Source: Algoriphagus vanfongensis DSM 17529
Lineage (GTDB): Bacteria > Bacteroidota > Bacteroidia > Cytophagales > Cyclobacteriaceae
Direction of reading: 5' to 3'
Length of the DNA: 64,000 bases
Assembly (NCBI RefSeq): GCF_000429465.1
Contig: NZ_AUBX01000014.1
Location: forward strand, 372,001-436,000
The translations under genes were made by a program, and so were the position numbers. This document shows, in pieces, positions 7,801 through 16,076 of the stretch. Positions within the stretch are counted from its first letter, which is position 1; each line of letters opens with the position of its first letter. The notes beneath the pieces are model-generated. The model made no database searches. It was not told where the DNA came from and saw only the letters and a program-made list of their open reading frames with translations.

Positions 7801-8655
7801 TTAAAATGATTTGATTTCCAAACCACCAAAGAGGATCGTACCACGCAGGACCAAAACCTTATCCGAGTCCACTTCCGATTGACGATAGATACGCTTGTCT
7901 TCTACTCCAGCGGCAATGTTCGTAACCTCGGTGCGCACATCCCAATGAGGAGGCACGATCAATTTCATCCCGCCAAAGATCACATCTACCTGCATCACCA
8001 CCATCCCAGAGAGTTCAGTCTGCGTCAGATCCAGATCTATCCCGCCCATAAAGGCCGTCAACTTACCTCCTTGGAAATTCTTGGACAGGACCCGCTTATT
8101 GACGCCGCTCAGAATTGCATCTATATTGACTGTGTCAGCATAGGAGATACCGGAGGTACCTCCTCCAAAATTCGTCTTTGGACCACCATAGAATCCAGAT
8201 TTAGTTTGTGATTCACTTTCGTCTTCCACCTTGGCATCTTCCACTGTGGAAGAAGAAAAGCTAGAGCCCGACTGGAATGACTGCTTGCGCATCTTCTCCC
8301 GGACATTGTCTATCACTCTTTTCTCTTTTTGCTTTTGGGTGATCAGGTATACTCCTAGTAGTATCAAACCTACCGGAAACACAAACCGCTCGATCCCAAA
8401 GTCAAAGTTAAATTCTCTTTCGGCCAAAAAGTACAGTCCAAACCCCAGCATTATTGTTCCAAAAAAAGATTTGAACTGATGCTTGATCAGTACAATAAGA
8501 CCGATAGCTACCAGCACCATCGGCCAGGACAATATCCATCCCGGGAAGAATATCCCGAGTTTTTTGAGCAAAAGAAGAAGCCCTATTCCTAGAATGATAA
8601 ATCCAAAAACAATACCGCCGTCATTGCTGGATTTTTGATTGGAGTAATTTGTCAT
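7801..8655 (-). CDS. LiaF-like membrane protein
   Basis: A 284-residue protein. Hydrophobic helices occur in the first 110 residues (GIVFGFIILGIGLLLLL, WPMVLVAIGLIVLI, FFGTIMLGFGLYFL, FVFPVGLILLGVYLI). A polar linker leads to a C-terminal beta-helix-like LiaF/DUF2154 domain (NFQGGKLTAFMGGIDLDLTQTEL, DVIFGGMKLIVPPHW). LiaF proteins modulate a neighbouring sensor kinase in envelope-stress signalling; here the neighbour is a LytS/LytTR pair. An upstream GTG at 8691 would add 12 residues; the ATG at 8655 is preferred. First gene of the three-gene operon. Confidence 0.85.
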   Translation of the reverse strand: MTNYSNQKSSNDGGIVFGFIILGIGLLLLLKKLGIFFPGWILSWPMVLVAIGLIVLIKHQFKSFFGTIMLGFGLYFLAEREFNFDFGIERFVFPVGLILLGVYLITQKQKEKRVIDNVREKMRKQSFQSGSSFSSSTVEDAKVEDESESQTKSGFYGGPKTNFGGGTSGISYADTVNIDAILSGVNKRVLSKNFQGGKLTAFMGGIDLDLTQTELSGMVVMQVDVIFGGMKLIVPPHWDVRTEVTNIAAGVEDKRIYRQSEVDSDKVLVLRGTILFGGLEIKSF

Positions 8656-8734
8656 AGCCTTGTCGATTAAATGATGCTCTAAAGTAGACACAAGGCCTAT
8701 TTCATAAAATCAACCAAAGACCAAGAGTGCAAAA

Positions 8735-8789
8735 AGTCGGTGAACCCGCACAAATAGTCGGTAAAAATCCCTTTATTTTTTCACCGACT
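8735..8789 (-). repeat. Three copies of ACCGACT: LytTR-type operator and/or ispD terminator
   Basis: AGTCGGT occurs at 8735-8741 and 8756-8762, 21 bases apart start to start. An inverted copy, ACCGACT, lies at 8783-8789 across the ispD stop codon. On the minus strand the inverted copy can pair with either downstream copy: with 8756 through AGTCGGT plus five A:T pairs, or with 8735 through 10 bp followed by five T residues. The direct-repeat spacing equals that of LytTR operators, and the LiaF/LytS/LytTR operon starts 80 bases further on. Either role, or both, is possible. Confidence 0.5.
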
Positions 8790-9468
8790 CAGATTCTTGC
8801 AGGGATAGTAGGTAGGCTGCATAGTCCATATCCTCGGGAGTTGTGATTTTGATGTTTTCAGCATTGCCTGGAATCAGGGAAACCTGCCAGCCCTGATGCT
8901 CATAGACTGTCGCATCGTCTGTAAACTGCGGAATCTCCGTCACCTGAAATGCCTTACGGATTTTTTCCAACTGAAACGTTTGTGGCGTCTGAACCAAGCG
9001 GAAATACTGCCGCTCCTGGTAGAAGGATTTGCCATCATCAGTCAATTTGCGAATCGAATCTTTCAAAGCGACTACGGCGATCCCACTACCTGTCTCTGCT
9101 GCCTGTTCAAAACTCTTCGTAATGACTTCTTTTTTGACAAAAGGCCTGACACCATCATGGATCGCCACCAACCCGCGATCAAATGGCACTGCATTGAGAC
9201 CATTTCTCACAGACTGAAACCTGGAGTTGCCTCCAGCCACGACTACATGAGGAACCTGAAAATCATACTCCTCGAGCAACTCACCCCAGGATGAAAAATC
9301 TGCTTCCGGAATCACCAAGATCAAATCCATCTCTGGATCTACTCCCCAAAAAACTTCGAGCGTCCGCATCAATATCGGCTTTCCCCCGATGGGAAGGTAC
9401 TGTTTGGAAATGGGAGCTCCCATCCTTGTTCCTCTTCCTCCTGCTACTAGTACCGCAGCTTTTCTCAT
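8773..9468 (-). CDS. ispD: 2-C-methyl-D-erythritol 4-phosphate cytidylyltransferase
   Basis: A 231-residue IspD. It transfers CMP from CTP to methylerythritol 4-phosphate, the third step of the non-mevalonate isoprenoid pathway. The N-terminal nucleotide loop is LVAGGRGTRMG, followed by K in ISKQYLPIGGKP. Further family motifs are HDGVRPF, ALKDSIRK and TPQTF, and D in FTDDATVYE. The frame extends to a TTG at 9486, but a TACTTTTG promoter element covers that codon, so ATG 9468 is chosen. IspE, which acts next in the same pathway, is encoded separately at 54.5 kb. Confidence 0.93.
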   Translation of the reverse strand: MRKAAVLVAGGRGTRMGAPISKQYLPIGGKPILMRTLEVFWGVDPEMDLILVIPEADFSSWGELLEEYDFQVPHVVVAGGNSRFQSVRNGLNAVPFDRGLVAIHDGVRPFVKKEVITKSFEQAAETGSGIAVVALKDSIRKLTDDGKSFYQERQYFRLVQTPQTFQLEKIRKAFQVTEIPQFTDDATVYEHQGWQVSLIPGNAENIKITTPEDMDYAAYLLSLQESESVKK

Positions 9469-9483
9469 AGCTCTATTTTTTAG

Positions 9484-9491
9484 CAAAAGTA
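9484..9491 (-). promoter_or_regulatory. Promoter -7 element for ispD
   Basis: On the minus strand TACTTTTG matches TAnnTTTG and sits 16 bases before the ATG at 9468. The -33 region is poor. Its position rules out the upstream TTG as a likely start. Confidence 0.5.
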
Positions 9492-9547
9492 CCCGCTTGG
9501 ATCCATTCGCATATTATCCTTGAATTATTAAAAAATGAAAATACAAA

Positions 9548-9570
9548 AAAAGCTCCCATTGGGAGCTTTT
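9548..9570 (-). terminator. Intrinsic terminator of queA
   Basis: Arms AAAAGCTCCC and GGGAGCTTTT around a 3-base loop, followed on the minus strand by a run of T residues. It lies 8 bases past the queA stop. Confidence 0.85.
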
Positions 9571-9577
9571 CGAATGA

Positions 9578-10627
9578 TCAAAGGATCAACATGGCATCTC
9601 CATAGGAGAAGAACCTATATTTTTCCTTGATGGCTTCTTTATAGGCCTTCATGATCAAGTCGTAACCGCCAAACGCCGCTGCAGTCATCAGCAGTGTGGA
9701 CTCCGGCAAGTGGAAGTTGGTGATCAGTGAATTGGCAATCTTAAACTCATAAGGAGGAATGATAAACTTATCAGTCCAGCCATTGGAAGCCTTCAGTCTA
9801 CCATTGGCAGTCACCGAAGATTCAATGGTCTTAAGAGATGTCGTGCCCACGGCTACTACTCGCTTCTTATTTTCAAGAGCCGAATTGACCAATTCTACTG
9901 TTGGCTCAGGAATATCATAGTTTTCCGAATCCATCTTGTGCTTAGTCAGGTCTTCTACATCTACCTGACGGAAAGTACCCAAACCTACATGCAAAGTAAT
10001 CGGAGTCACTTCCACACCTTGAAGTTCTAGTCTTTTCAACAAATGAGGAGTAAAGTGTAGCCCGGCTGTTGGTGCAGCTACTGCCCCTACATTCTTGGCA
10101 AAAACTGTTTGATAACGGTCTCTATCTTCTGGCTCGATCTTTCTCTCGATAATTTCTTTCAGCAAAGGAGTCTCTCCCAAGCTGTCGATAGTCTTGTGGA
10201 ATTCTTCCTCTGTCCCATCAAATAGGAATCGGATCGTTCTTCCTCTGGAAGTTGTATTGTCGATCACTTCTGCGACTAAGTCAGAGTCTCCGAAATACAA
10301 TTTATTACCTACCCTGATCTTACGGGCCGGATCTACCAGCACATCCCAAAGTCTCAATTCCGGGTTGAGCTCACGAAGCAGGAATACCTCGATCTCAGCA
10401 CCGGTCTTTTCTTTGTTGCCATACAATCTGGCAGGAAACACCTTGGTGTCATTGGACACAAAGACGTCACCTTCACCGAAATATTCGATAATATCCTTGA
10501 AAGTCCGGTGTTCGATTTCTCCGGTCTTTCGGTGAACCACCATCAGACGGGATTCGTCTCGATTTTCGGTTGGATAAAGGGCAACAAGTTTCTTTGGAAC
10601 GTCAAATTTGAAATCTGATAATTTCAT
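9578..10627 (-). CDS. queA: S-adenosylmethionine:tRNA ribosyltransferase-isomerase
   Basis: A 349-residue QueA, the usual length. It transfers and isomerises the ribose of SAM onto preQ1-tRNA to give epoxyqueuosine. Family motifs are seen along the chain: [22 protein letters not shown] at the N-terminus, [50 protein letters not shown] and [13 protein letters not shown]. It is flanked by its own -7 element and terminator, so it is probably monocistronic. Tgt, the enzyme of the preceding step, is also in this window at 58 kb. Confidence 0.95.
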   Translation of the reverse strand: MKLSDFKFDVPKKLVALYPTENRDESRLMVVHRKTGEIEHRTFKDIIEYFGEGDVFVSNDTKVFPARLYGNKEKTGAEIEVFLLRELNPELRLWDVLVDPARKIRVGNKLYFGDSDLVAEVIDNTTSRGRTIRFLFDGTEEEFHKTIDSLGETPLLKEIIERKIEPEDRDRYQTVFAKNVGAVAAPTAGLHFTPHLLKRLELQGVEVTPITLHVGLGTFRQVDVEDLTKHKMDSENYDIPEPTVELVNSALENKKRVVAVGTTSLKTIESSVTANGRLKASNGWTDKFIIPPYEFKIANSLITNFHLPESTLLMTAAAFGGYDLIMKAYKEAIKEKYRFFSYGDAMLIL

Positions 10628-10683
10628 AGGGAAGCTTTAGATGTCTGAGCTATTTGATTGATTTAGAATTACTCTAAAAATTG

Positions 10684-10691
10684 CAAAGATA
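10684..10691 (-). promoter_or_regulatory. Promoter -7 element for queA
   Basis: TATCTTTG on the minus strand is a full match to TAnnTTTG, 57 bases upstream of the queA ATG. No clear TTG at -33. Confidence 0.45.
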
Positions 10692-10750
10692 ATAACATAA
10701 TGTCCAAAATCCGCTAACTTGTTGAATTGTTTTAACCAAAATTGAAAAGC

Positions 10751-11998
10751 ATGCTCTTTTTCCAACTGACATGGGAAAGTTTCCGCTTCGCCGCCAATGC
10801 CCTCAGTTCAAACCTGACGAGGACGATTTTATCCCTTCTGGGGGTTACAGTGGGTATTTTCGCCATTATCGCCGTCTTTACTTTGGTTGATTCTCTGGAA
10901 AACAATATCAAATCTTCATTTTCTTTTCTTGGAACCAATGTGATGCGGGTAGATCGATTTCCTTTCGCATCTGGACCACAGGACTATCCCTGGTGGAAAT
11001 ATTACCAGCGCCCGACTGCTACCATGGCCGAATATAAATTTATGCAGCAGCATCTTGAATCTGCTGAAGCAGTCACTATATCCGCTTCTGCTATGACCAC
11101 TGTGCAAGCCGGTAGCAACGCCTATCAAGGCATGCAGCTGACTGGAGTAGCATATACTTATCAAGATGTCTACGAAGTGGCTCTGGAAGAAGGAAGGTTT
11201 TTTACGGAATTGGAAATCAATGCTGCCAGGAATCTGGCCATAGTCGGCCGAAAGATTGCCAACACTCTATATCCTAATCAACCTATCATCGGCAAAGAGA
11301 TTAAAATCAAAGGTCTGAAATTCATCGTCGTCGGCGTCTTTGAAGAAGAAGGAGAAGGACTTTTTGAGATGCCTTCCAAAGATGAAGCCTGTCTAATCAC
11401 CTATGGAGCATTTAACAAGCTTTTCAACACAGGACGCTACGGCATTGAGCCCACCATCGCCGCCAAAGGCAAGGAAGAAGACATCGGACTGGTAGCCCTT
11501 GAAAATGAAATGATGGGACTCATGCGAGCCAAAAGAGGTCTAAAGCCAACGGAATTGGATAATTTCTCGCTGAACAAAACTGAGTTTATCCAAAATGCCA
11601 TCGGATCCATATTTGACGTGATCTCTGCTGCTGGATGGGTGATCGGAGGATTCTCCATCCTAGTAGGCGGCTTTGGCATTGCCAATATCATGTTTGTGTC
11701 AGTGCGGGAACGAACCAACATCATCGGAATCCAAAAGTCTTTGGGTGCCAAAAACTATTTTATCCTTTTCCAATTCCTCTTCGAATCAGTCTTTTTGAGT
11801 CTTATCGGAGGCGGCACAGGGATTATTTTGGTTTACCTACTCAGCTTTATCAATCTCGGCAGTCTGGACTTAGTCCTTTCATTTAAAAACATCATTTTAG
11901 GACTGGGCGTATCCTCCATCATCGGTGTGGTCTCGGGGATAGTACCTGCCACCTTGGCAGCGCGAATGGACCCGGTAGAAGCTATCCGAACAGTATAA
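10751..11998 (+). CDS. MacB/FtsX-type ABC transporter permease
   Basis: A 415-residue permease. An N-terminal helix (LLGVTVGIFAIIAVFTLV) is followed by a periplasmic MacB-like core domain of about 220 residues. Three C-terminal helices carry the FtsX fold (VIGGFSILVGGFGIANIMFVSVRERTNIIGIQKSLGAK, FLFESVFLSLIGGGTGIILVYLL, IILGLGVSSIIGVVSGIVPATLAARMDPVEAIR). The RMDPVEAIR ending is typical. Such permeases work with a separate ATPase in export or lipoprotein handling; none is adjacent here. A TTG at 10742 would add three residues; ATG 10751 is preferred. It converges on recA. Confidence 0.88.
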   Translation: MLFFQLTWESFRFAANALSSNLTRTILSLLGVTVGIFAIIAVFTLVDSLENNIKSSFSFLGTNVMRVDRFPFASGPQDYPWWKYYQRPTATMAEYKFMQQHLESAEAVTISASAMTTVQAGSNAYQGMQLTGVAYTYQDVYEVALEEGRFFTELEINAARNLAIVGRKIANTLYPNQPIIGKEIKIKGLKFIVVGVFEEEGEGLFEMPSKDEACLITYGAFNKLFNTGRYGIEPTIAAKGKEEDIGLVALENEMMGLMRAKRGLKPTELDNFSLNKTEFIQNAIGSIFDVISAAGWVIGGFSILVGGFGIANIMFVSVRERTNIIGIQKSLGAKNYFILFQFLFESVFLSLIGGGTGIILVYLLSFINLGSLDLVLSFKNIILGLGVSSIIGVVSGIVPATLAARMDPVEAIRTV

Positions 11999-12022
11999 AA
12001 ACTGGAATCCCCCCAATTTCAA

Positions 12023-12067
12023 GCCATAAAAAAGGAATGCCGATGATCGGCATTCCTTTTTTATGGC
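12023..12067. terminator. Bidirectional terminator, 22-bp perfect stem
   Basis: Arms 12023-12044 and 12046-12067 are exact complements around one base (core GGAATGCCGAT). Each arm ends in an A/T run, so the hairpin gives a T-tract on both strands. It separates the convergent permease and recA genes. Confidence 0.88.
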
Positions 12068-12083
12068 TGAAATATCGAAGCGA

Positions 12084-13112
12084 TCAATCTTCCGCTTCGC
12101 TACCCGGCTCAGTCGGCAGCAATCCGGAGGCCGCCTTGATTTTGGTCTCCAGCTCATCCATTAGCTCTGGATTGTCAAGCAATAGATTTTTCACAGCGTC
12201 ACGACCTTGACCGAGTTTCTCTCCATTGTAAGAGAACCAAGAGCCTGCTTTTTTGATGATGTCAAACTCCACCCCCAGGTCGATCACCTCACCGACTTTG
12301 GAAATCCCTTGACCGTACATGATGTCAAACTCCACCACTTTGAAGGGAGGAGCTACTTTATTTTTCACTACTTTGACACGGGTTCTATTCCCTAGAATAT
12401 TGTCAGCACTTTCTTTGATCTGACCGATACGACGGATATCCAAGCGGACGGAAGCGTAGAATTTCAGCGCATTACCACCGGTCGTAGTCTCTGGATTACC
12501 AAACATCACCCCGATTTTTTCACGAAGCTGGTTGATAAAAATACAGGCACAACCAGTCTTATTGATCGCTCCAGTCAGCTTTCGCAAAGCTTGGGACATC
12601 AATCGAGCCTGCAAGCCCATTTTGCTTTCTCCCATTTCGCCTTCCAACTCACCTTTTGGCACCAATGCCGCCACGGAGTCAATGACGATGATATCAATCG
12701 CTCCAGATCTGATCAAATGCTCGGCGATTTCCAATGCTTGCTCACCATTGTCAGGCTGAGAGATCAACAAGTTTTCTGTATCGATACCCAGTTTTTCGGC
12801 ATATACCTTGTCAAAGGCATGCTCTGCATCGATGAAAGCAGCCAGGCCTCCTGACTTTTGAGCTTCCGCTATACAGTGCATGGTCAAGGTCGTTTTACCG
12901 GAAGATTCCGGGCCGTAGATCTCTATCACCCTTCCTCTCGGAATACCTCCCACACCCAATGCCATGTCCAAGCCAAGGGAACCTGTAGAAATGGCAGGCA
13001 CATCCTGAACGGTATTGTCACTGAGTTTCATGACAGTGCCTTTGCCGTAGGTTTTTTCCAACTTGTCTATCGTCAGCTGGAGTGCTTTTAGTTTTTCTGC
13101 GTTATTGCTCAT
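12084..13112 (-). CDS. recA: Recombinase RecA
   Basis: A 342-residue RecA. It forms the ATP-dependent filament for strand exchange and stimulates SOS repressor cleavage where one exists. Walker A is GPESSGKT (67-74). Also present are [22 protein letters not shown] (Walker B), the L1/L2 region ([55 protein letters not shown]) and an acidic C-terminus (EPGSEAED). Monocistronic, with a shared terminator. An imperfect palindrome upstream (13150-13168) could be an operator. Confidence 0.97.
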   Translation of the reverse strand: MSNNAEKLKALQLTIDKLEKTYGKGTVMKLSDNTVQDVPAISTGSLGLDMALGVGGIPRGRVIEIYGPESSGKTTLTMHCIAEAQKSGGLAAFIDAEHAFDKVYAEKLGIDTENLLISQPDNGEQALEIAEHLIRSGAIDIIVIDSVAALVPKGELEGEMGESKMGLQARLMSQALRKLTGAINKTGCACIFINQLREKIGVMFGNPETTTGGNALKFYASVRLDIRRIGQIKESADNILGNRTRVKVVKNKVAPPFKVVEFDIMYGQGISKVGEVIDLGVEFDIIKKAGSWFSYNGEKLGQGRDAVKNLLLDNPELMDELETKIKAASGLLPTEPGSEAED

Positions 13113-13149
13113 ATATCGTCAAAAATTAAATTTTCTGAATGAAGTTAAA

Positions 13150-13168
13150 GATTCTAAAGTCTAGTATC
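13150..13168. promoter_or_regulatory. Imperfect palindrome upstream of recA
   Basis: GATTCTAAAGTCTAGTATC reads nearly the same on both strands, with half-sites GATnCTA and TAGnATC. It is 38-56 bases upstream of the recA ATG, where a LexA-type repressor would act. No consensus for this group was available to test it. Confidence 0.3.
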
Positions 13169-13287
13169 AATAGATTAAGTTTGTTGCTTTCGAGCGGCAA
13201 ATTCGTATTTTTAGTCACTATTCGGCACGTTTTTTCGTATATACTCTGAAAATACTTGGTTTTTGTCAGGTATTGTCAATTAATCTT

Positions 13288-14076
13288 ATGAATAGCCCAA
13301 AACTACTCACAATCCTTCTTTTCTTTTCGATACTCAGCCCTGTTTTCTCACAAAATCCAGGGACCGAGCCATATACTTTTGGGGAGGAGTTAAACTTTGA
13401 GGTGAGCTATGGCTGGTTTAATCTCGCTGATGCCAAAATGCAGATCGGCAAAAAACCGCAAGAGCATGATGAGCGACCTCATTACAAAATCGATGTCTAT
13501 GGCAAAACCAAAGGAGCAGCGACTATTTTCGGAAAAGTCAACGACAACTGGGGCACTTACCTGGACATGGAATCTAAGCTTCCCTCACAGTCCTACCGAC
13601 ATATCGAAGAGGGCAACTATCGCAAACATGAATTGGTCCATTTTGACCAGCGGGAAAACAAAGCTTTGATGCAGCTTTTTGACAAGGAGAACAAAAACTT
13701 GAAGGAAGAGAAAGAGTTTGACCTCCCAGGGCAGGTACAGGATATAGTCAGTGGCTTTTATTACCTCCGTACGCTGGACCTCCGCAATCTGGAAGAAGGA
13801 GAGCAGATAATTATCCGAGGCTTTTTTGACAAAGAAATATATAACATAAAGTTAATCTACGAGGGTTCCGAAAAGCTGGAAACCGAACTGGGAGAAAAAG
13901 ACACCTACATCTTTTCCCCTCAGATTCCCAAAAACAAACTTTTCCGGGGGGAGTTTCCGGTCAAAGTATGGGTCACAAAGGATCAGAATAAAATCCCCGT
14001 AAAAATCAAAGCCAATCTCTTCCTGGGCTCACTCAATCTGGACATCAAATCCGCCAAAGGTTTGCGTTATAATTGA
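13288..14076 (+). CDS. Secreted DUF3108 domain protein
   Basis: A 262-residue protein. A Sec signal peptide (MNSPKLLTILLFFSILSPVFSQ, cleavage near residue 22) is followed by a DUF3108 domain, predicted all-beta. Features are EELNFEVSYGWFNLADAKMQI near the start, IVSGFYYLRTLDLRNLEEGE in the middle and FPVKVWVTKDQNKIPVKIKANLFLGSLNLDIKS at the end. It is periplasmic; function unknown, although the fold resembles lipoprotein-carrier-like beta sheets. A TTG at 13273 would add five residues; ATG 13288 is chosen because the signal peptide then starts normally. Confidence 0.88.
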   Translation: MNSPKLLTILLFFSILSPVFSQNPGTEPYTFGEELNFEVSYGWFNLADAKMQIGKKPQEHDERPHYKIDVYGKTKGAATIFGKVNDNWGTYLDMESKLPSQSYRHIEEGNYRKHELVHFDQRENKALMQLFDKENKNLKEEKEFDLPGQVQDIVSGFYYLRTLDLRNLEEGEQIIIRGFFDKEIYNIKLIYEGSEKLETELGEKDTYIFSPQIPKNKLFRGEFPVKVWVTKDQNKIPVKIKANLFLGSLNLDIKSAKGLRYN

Positions 14077-14163
14077 GAAATAGTGTGGTAATATTTTCTT
14101 AACATTAGCCTAGGAAATTTAATTTTTCGATACATTCTAGACCGTTTTAGGCGTGGAGCCTCT

Positions 14164-14203
14164 TGAATATTTGGTAGTGATCCTCAAATATTCACTAATT
14201 TTA
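14164..14203 (+). promoter_or_regulatory. Palindromic operator and promoter of the OmpR-type regulator
   Basis: Perfect 10-bp arms TGAATATTTG (14164-14173) and CAAATATTCA (14185-14194) are separated by 11 bases. TAATTTTA (14196-14203, one mismatch to TAnnTTTG) abuts the repeat and is 24 bases upstream of the regulator ATG. A TTG inside the left arm could act as the -33 element (22-base gap). A protein bound at the repeat would cover the promoter, so repression or autoregulation is likely. Inference. Confidence 0.5.
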
Positions 14204-14226
14204 ACTCAACTATTAAGAAAAACTCC

Positions 14227-14919
14227 ATGGGAGACAAACAGAAAATCAAGGTACTGGTTGTAGACGACGAGCCGGATATTGTCGAGATCCTCAAATACAA
14301 CCTTCAGAAAGAAGGCTATGAAGTAGCCACCGCAGAAGACGGAATCAAGGCTGTCAAAACTGCCGCCAAGTTTCAGCCGGATGTGATTTTGCTGGATATC
14401 ATGATGCCGCAGCAGGATGGCGTGGAGACCTGTCTTCAGATCCGCCAGATTCCCGAGCTGAAAAACACCTTTATCATATTCCTCACTGCGAGAATGGAGG
14501 AATATTCTGAAGTGGCAGCCTTTGACGTGGGCGCAGATGATTACATCACCAAGCCGATCAAGCCACGGGCCCTGATGAGCAGAATTGCCGCATTGTTTAG
14601 AAGAGAATCCAAAAAGGAACAGGAGCAATCTCAGATCAAGATCCGCGACCTGGTCATCGATAGAGGTAGCTATACCATCGAGCAGTCCGGAAAAACCATC
14701 ACTCTCCCAAAGAAGGAATTTGAATTATTGTATTTCCTTGCCAAAAACCCTAATATGGTATTCAGTAGAGATGAGCTTCTTCAGAATATCTGGGGTTCGG
14801 ATGTATTTGTACTCGCCAGAACAGTCGATGTGCATATCCGAAAAGTCCGGGAAAAAATCGGAGATGACTACATCACTACTGTCAAAGGTGTAGGCTATAA
14901 ATTCGATTTGGGTTCCTAA
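14227..14919 (+). CDS. OmpR/PhoB-family response regulator
   Basis: A 230-residue regulator. The receiver domain has VVDDEPD at 11-17, phosphoacceptor Asp57 (VILLDIMMP), Thr in FLTARME and Lys in DDYITKPIKP. The C-terminal winged-helix domain (about 135-230) has LPKKEFELLYFLAKNPNMVFSRDELLQNIWG and the recognition helix VDVHIRKVREKIG. Its kinase follows after 3 bases. A palindromic operator lies upstream, which suggests autoregulation. The PhoB/PhoR-like layout suggests phosphate or envelope signalling, but the signal is not known. Confidence 0.93.
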   Translation: MGDKQKIKVLVVDDEPDIVEILKYNLQKEGYEVATAEDGIKAVKTAAKFQPDVILLDIMMPQQDGVETCLQIRQIPELKNTFIIFLTARMEEYSEVAAFDVGADDYITKPIKPRALMSRIAALFRRESKKEQEQSQIKIRDLVIDRGSYTIEQSGKTITLPKKEFELLYFLAKNPNMVFSRDELLQNIWGSDVFVLARTVDVHIRKVREKIGDDYITTVKGVGYKFDLGS

Positions 14920-14922
14920 AAG

Positions 14923-16008
14923 ATGCTTTCGACCTCCAGAGGTATTTCATTGGTATTGGCTATCGCCATCTCAGGATTGGTGGCTGCCTTCTTGTCCCTG
15001 ATGGATGATGCAACTCCACTGCTGATCGTCACGGCAGGTGGTTTGGCTTTGGCGGCAGCCTACTTATTGATCAATATTACCCTGGAATTCTTGGTATTCA
15101 GAGAGATTGGCAACATCTATTCACTGCTCGAAAAAATCCAGAAAAAAGACCTCTCTGAGGTTTCTAATAAATCTTCCAAATCATCGATTTCGCCTCTGCG
15201 CAAAATCAACTCAGTGATCAACTCCTACGCTATCGCCCGGCAAAAGGAGATCGACACGCTTCAGAAGAATGCGGAGTTCAGAAGAGAGTTTATCGCGGAT
15301 ATCTCCCACGAGCTCAAAACGCCGATTTTTGCGACACAAGGCTATATCCACACGCTTTTGGATGGGGCGATGGATGACAAGCAAGTTCGAATGAAATTCT
15401 TGAAGCGGGCCGCCAAAAGCTTGGACTCGCTGGACATCTTGGTACAGGATCTTCTGACTCTCAACCAAATGGAGAGCGGAGTGATCAAGTTTGTTTTTTC
15501 TGACTTTGACCTGAAAGAAATCATCGATGAAGTCATCGAAGAACTGGAGCACAAAGCTTCCAAGCGCAAGGTCACGATCAACTTCAAATACGATCTCGAA
15601 AAAAACTACATCACCCACGCCGACCGGCAAAAAATCTATCGGGTCTGTCAAAACCTGATTTTCAATGCTGTCAAGTACAATCATGATGAGGGAGAAGTCA
15701 AAATCACACTCAAATCCCACAAAAATCACATTCAAGTAGACATCAAGGACGACGGCCAGGGCATTCCTCCTGAAGATCTCAAGCGGATCTTTGAGCGATT
15801 CTATCGTGTGGAAAAAAGCCGAAACAAAAAAGACGGCGGCACGGGTCTGGGTCTAGCGATTGTGAAACACATCCTGGAAGGACACAAAAGTAAAATCTCT
15901 GTCAGCTCCACCGTGGGAAAAGGATCGATTTTTAGTTTTTCATTGCCTTTAGTGAAATCTACAAGTCATGAAGAAACTCCAAAACCAGAGACATCTACAT
16001 TGAAATAA
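14923..16008 (+). CDS. PhoR-like sensor histidine kinase
   Basis: A 361-residue kinase. Two N-terminal helices (about 8-25 and 31-58) have almost no external loop. A linker leads to the HisKA domain with ISHELKTP (His129) and the HATPase domain with NLIFNAVKYNHDEG (N box), DDGQGIPPEDLKRIFERFYRVEKSR and GTGLGLAIVKHI. The lack of a periplasmic sensor suggests sensing within the membrane or through a partner. It starts 3 bases after the regulator stop, so the two form an operon. Confidence 0.93.
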   Translation: MLSTSRGISLVLAIAISGLVAAFLSLMDDATPLLIVTAGGLALAAAYLLINITLEFLVFREIGNIYSLLEKIQKKDLSEVSNKSSKSSISPLRKINSVINSYAIARQKEIDTLQKNAEFRREFIADISHELKTPIFATQGYIHTLLDGAMDDKQVRMKFLKRAAKSLDSLDILVQDLLTLNQMESGVIKFVFSDFDLKEIIDEVIEELEHKASKRKVTINFKYDLEKNYITHADRQKIYRVCQNLIFNAVKYNHDEGEVKITLKSHKNHIQVDIKDDGQGIPPEDLKRIFERFYRVEKSRNKKDGGTGLGLAIVKHILEGHKSKISVSSTVGKGSIFSFSLPLVKSTSHEETPKPETSTLK

Positions 16009-16040
16009 GTCAAGGATTTTTTTCGCTCCAAAATTTCACC

Positions 16041-16066
16041 TAATTTTGCAGCCTCTTTGAAGAGGC
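16041..16066 (+). promoter_or_regulatory. Promoter and leader hairpin of RluA-type gene
   Basis: TAATTTTG (16041-16048) matches TAnnTTTG. Immediately downstream GCCTCT-TTGA-AGAGGC (16051-16066) forms a 6-bp hairpin at or just after the expected transcription start, 10 bases before the ATG. The hairpin may stabilise or mask the start of the message. Confidence 0.5.
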
Positions 16067-16076
16067 AGGAGAATCC

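Noticed and set aside
10628..10683. preQ1 riboswitch before queA
   Set aside because: The leader has no C-rich pseudoknot-like hairpin, and queA acts after preQ1 is already in tRNA.
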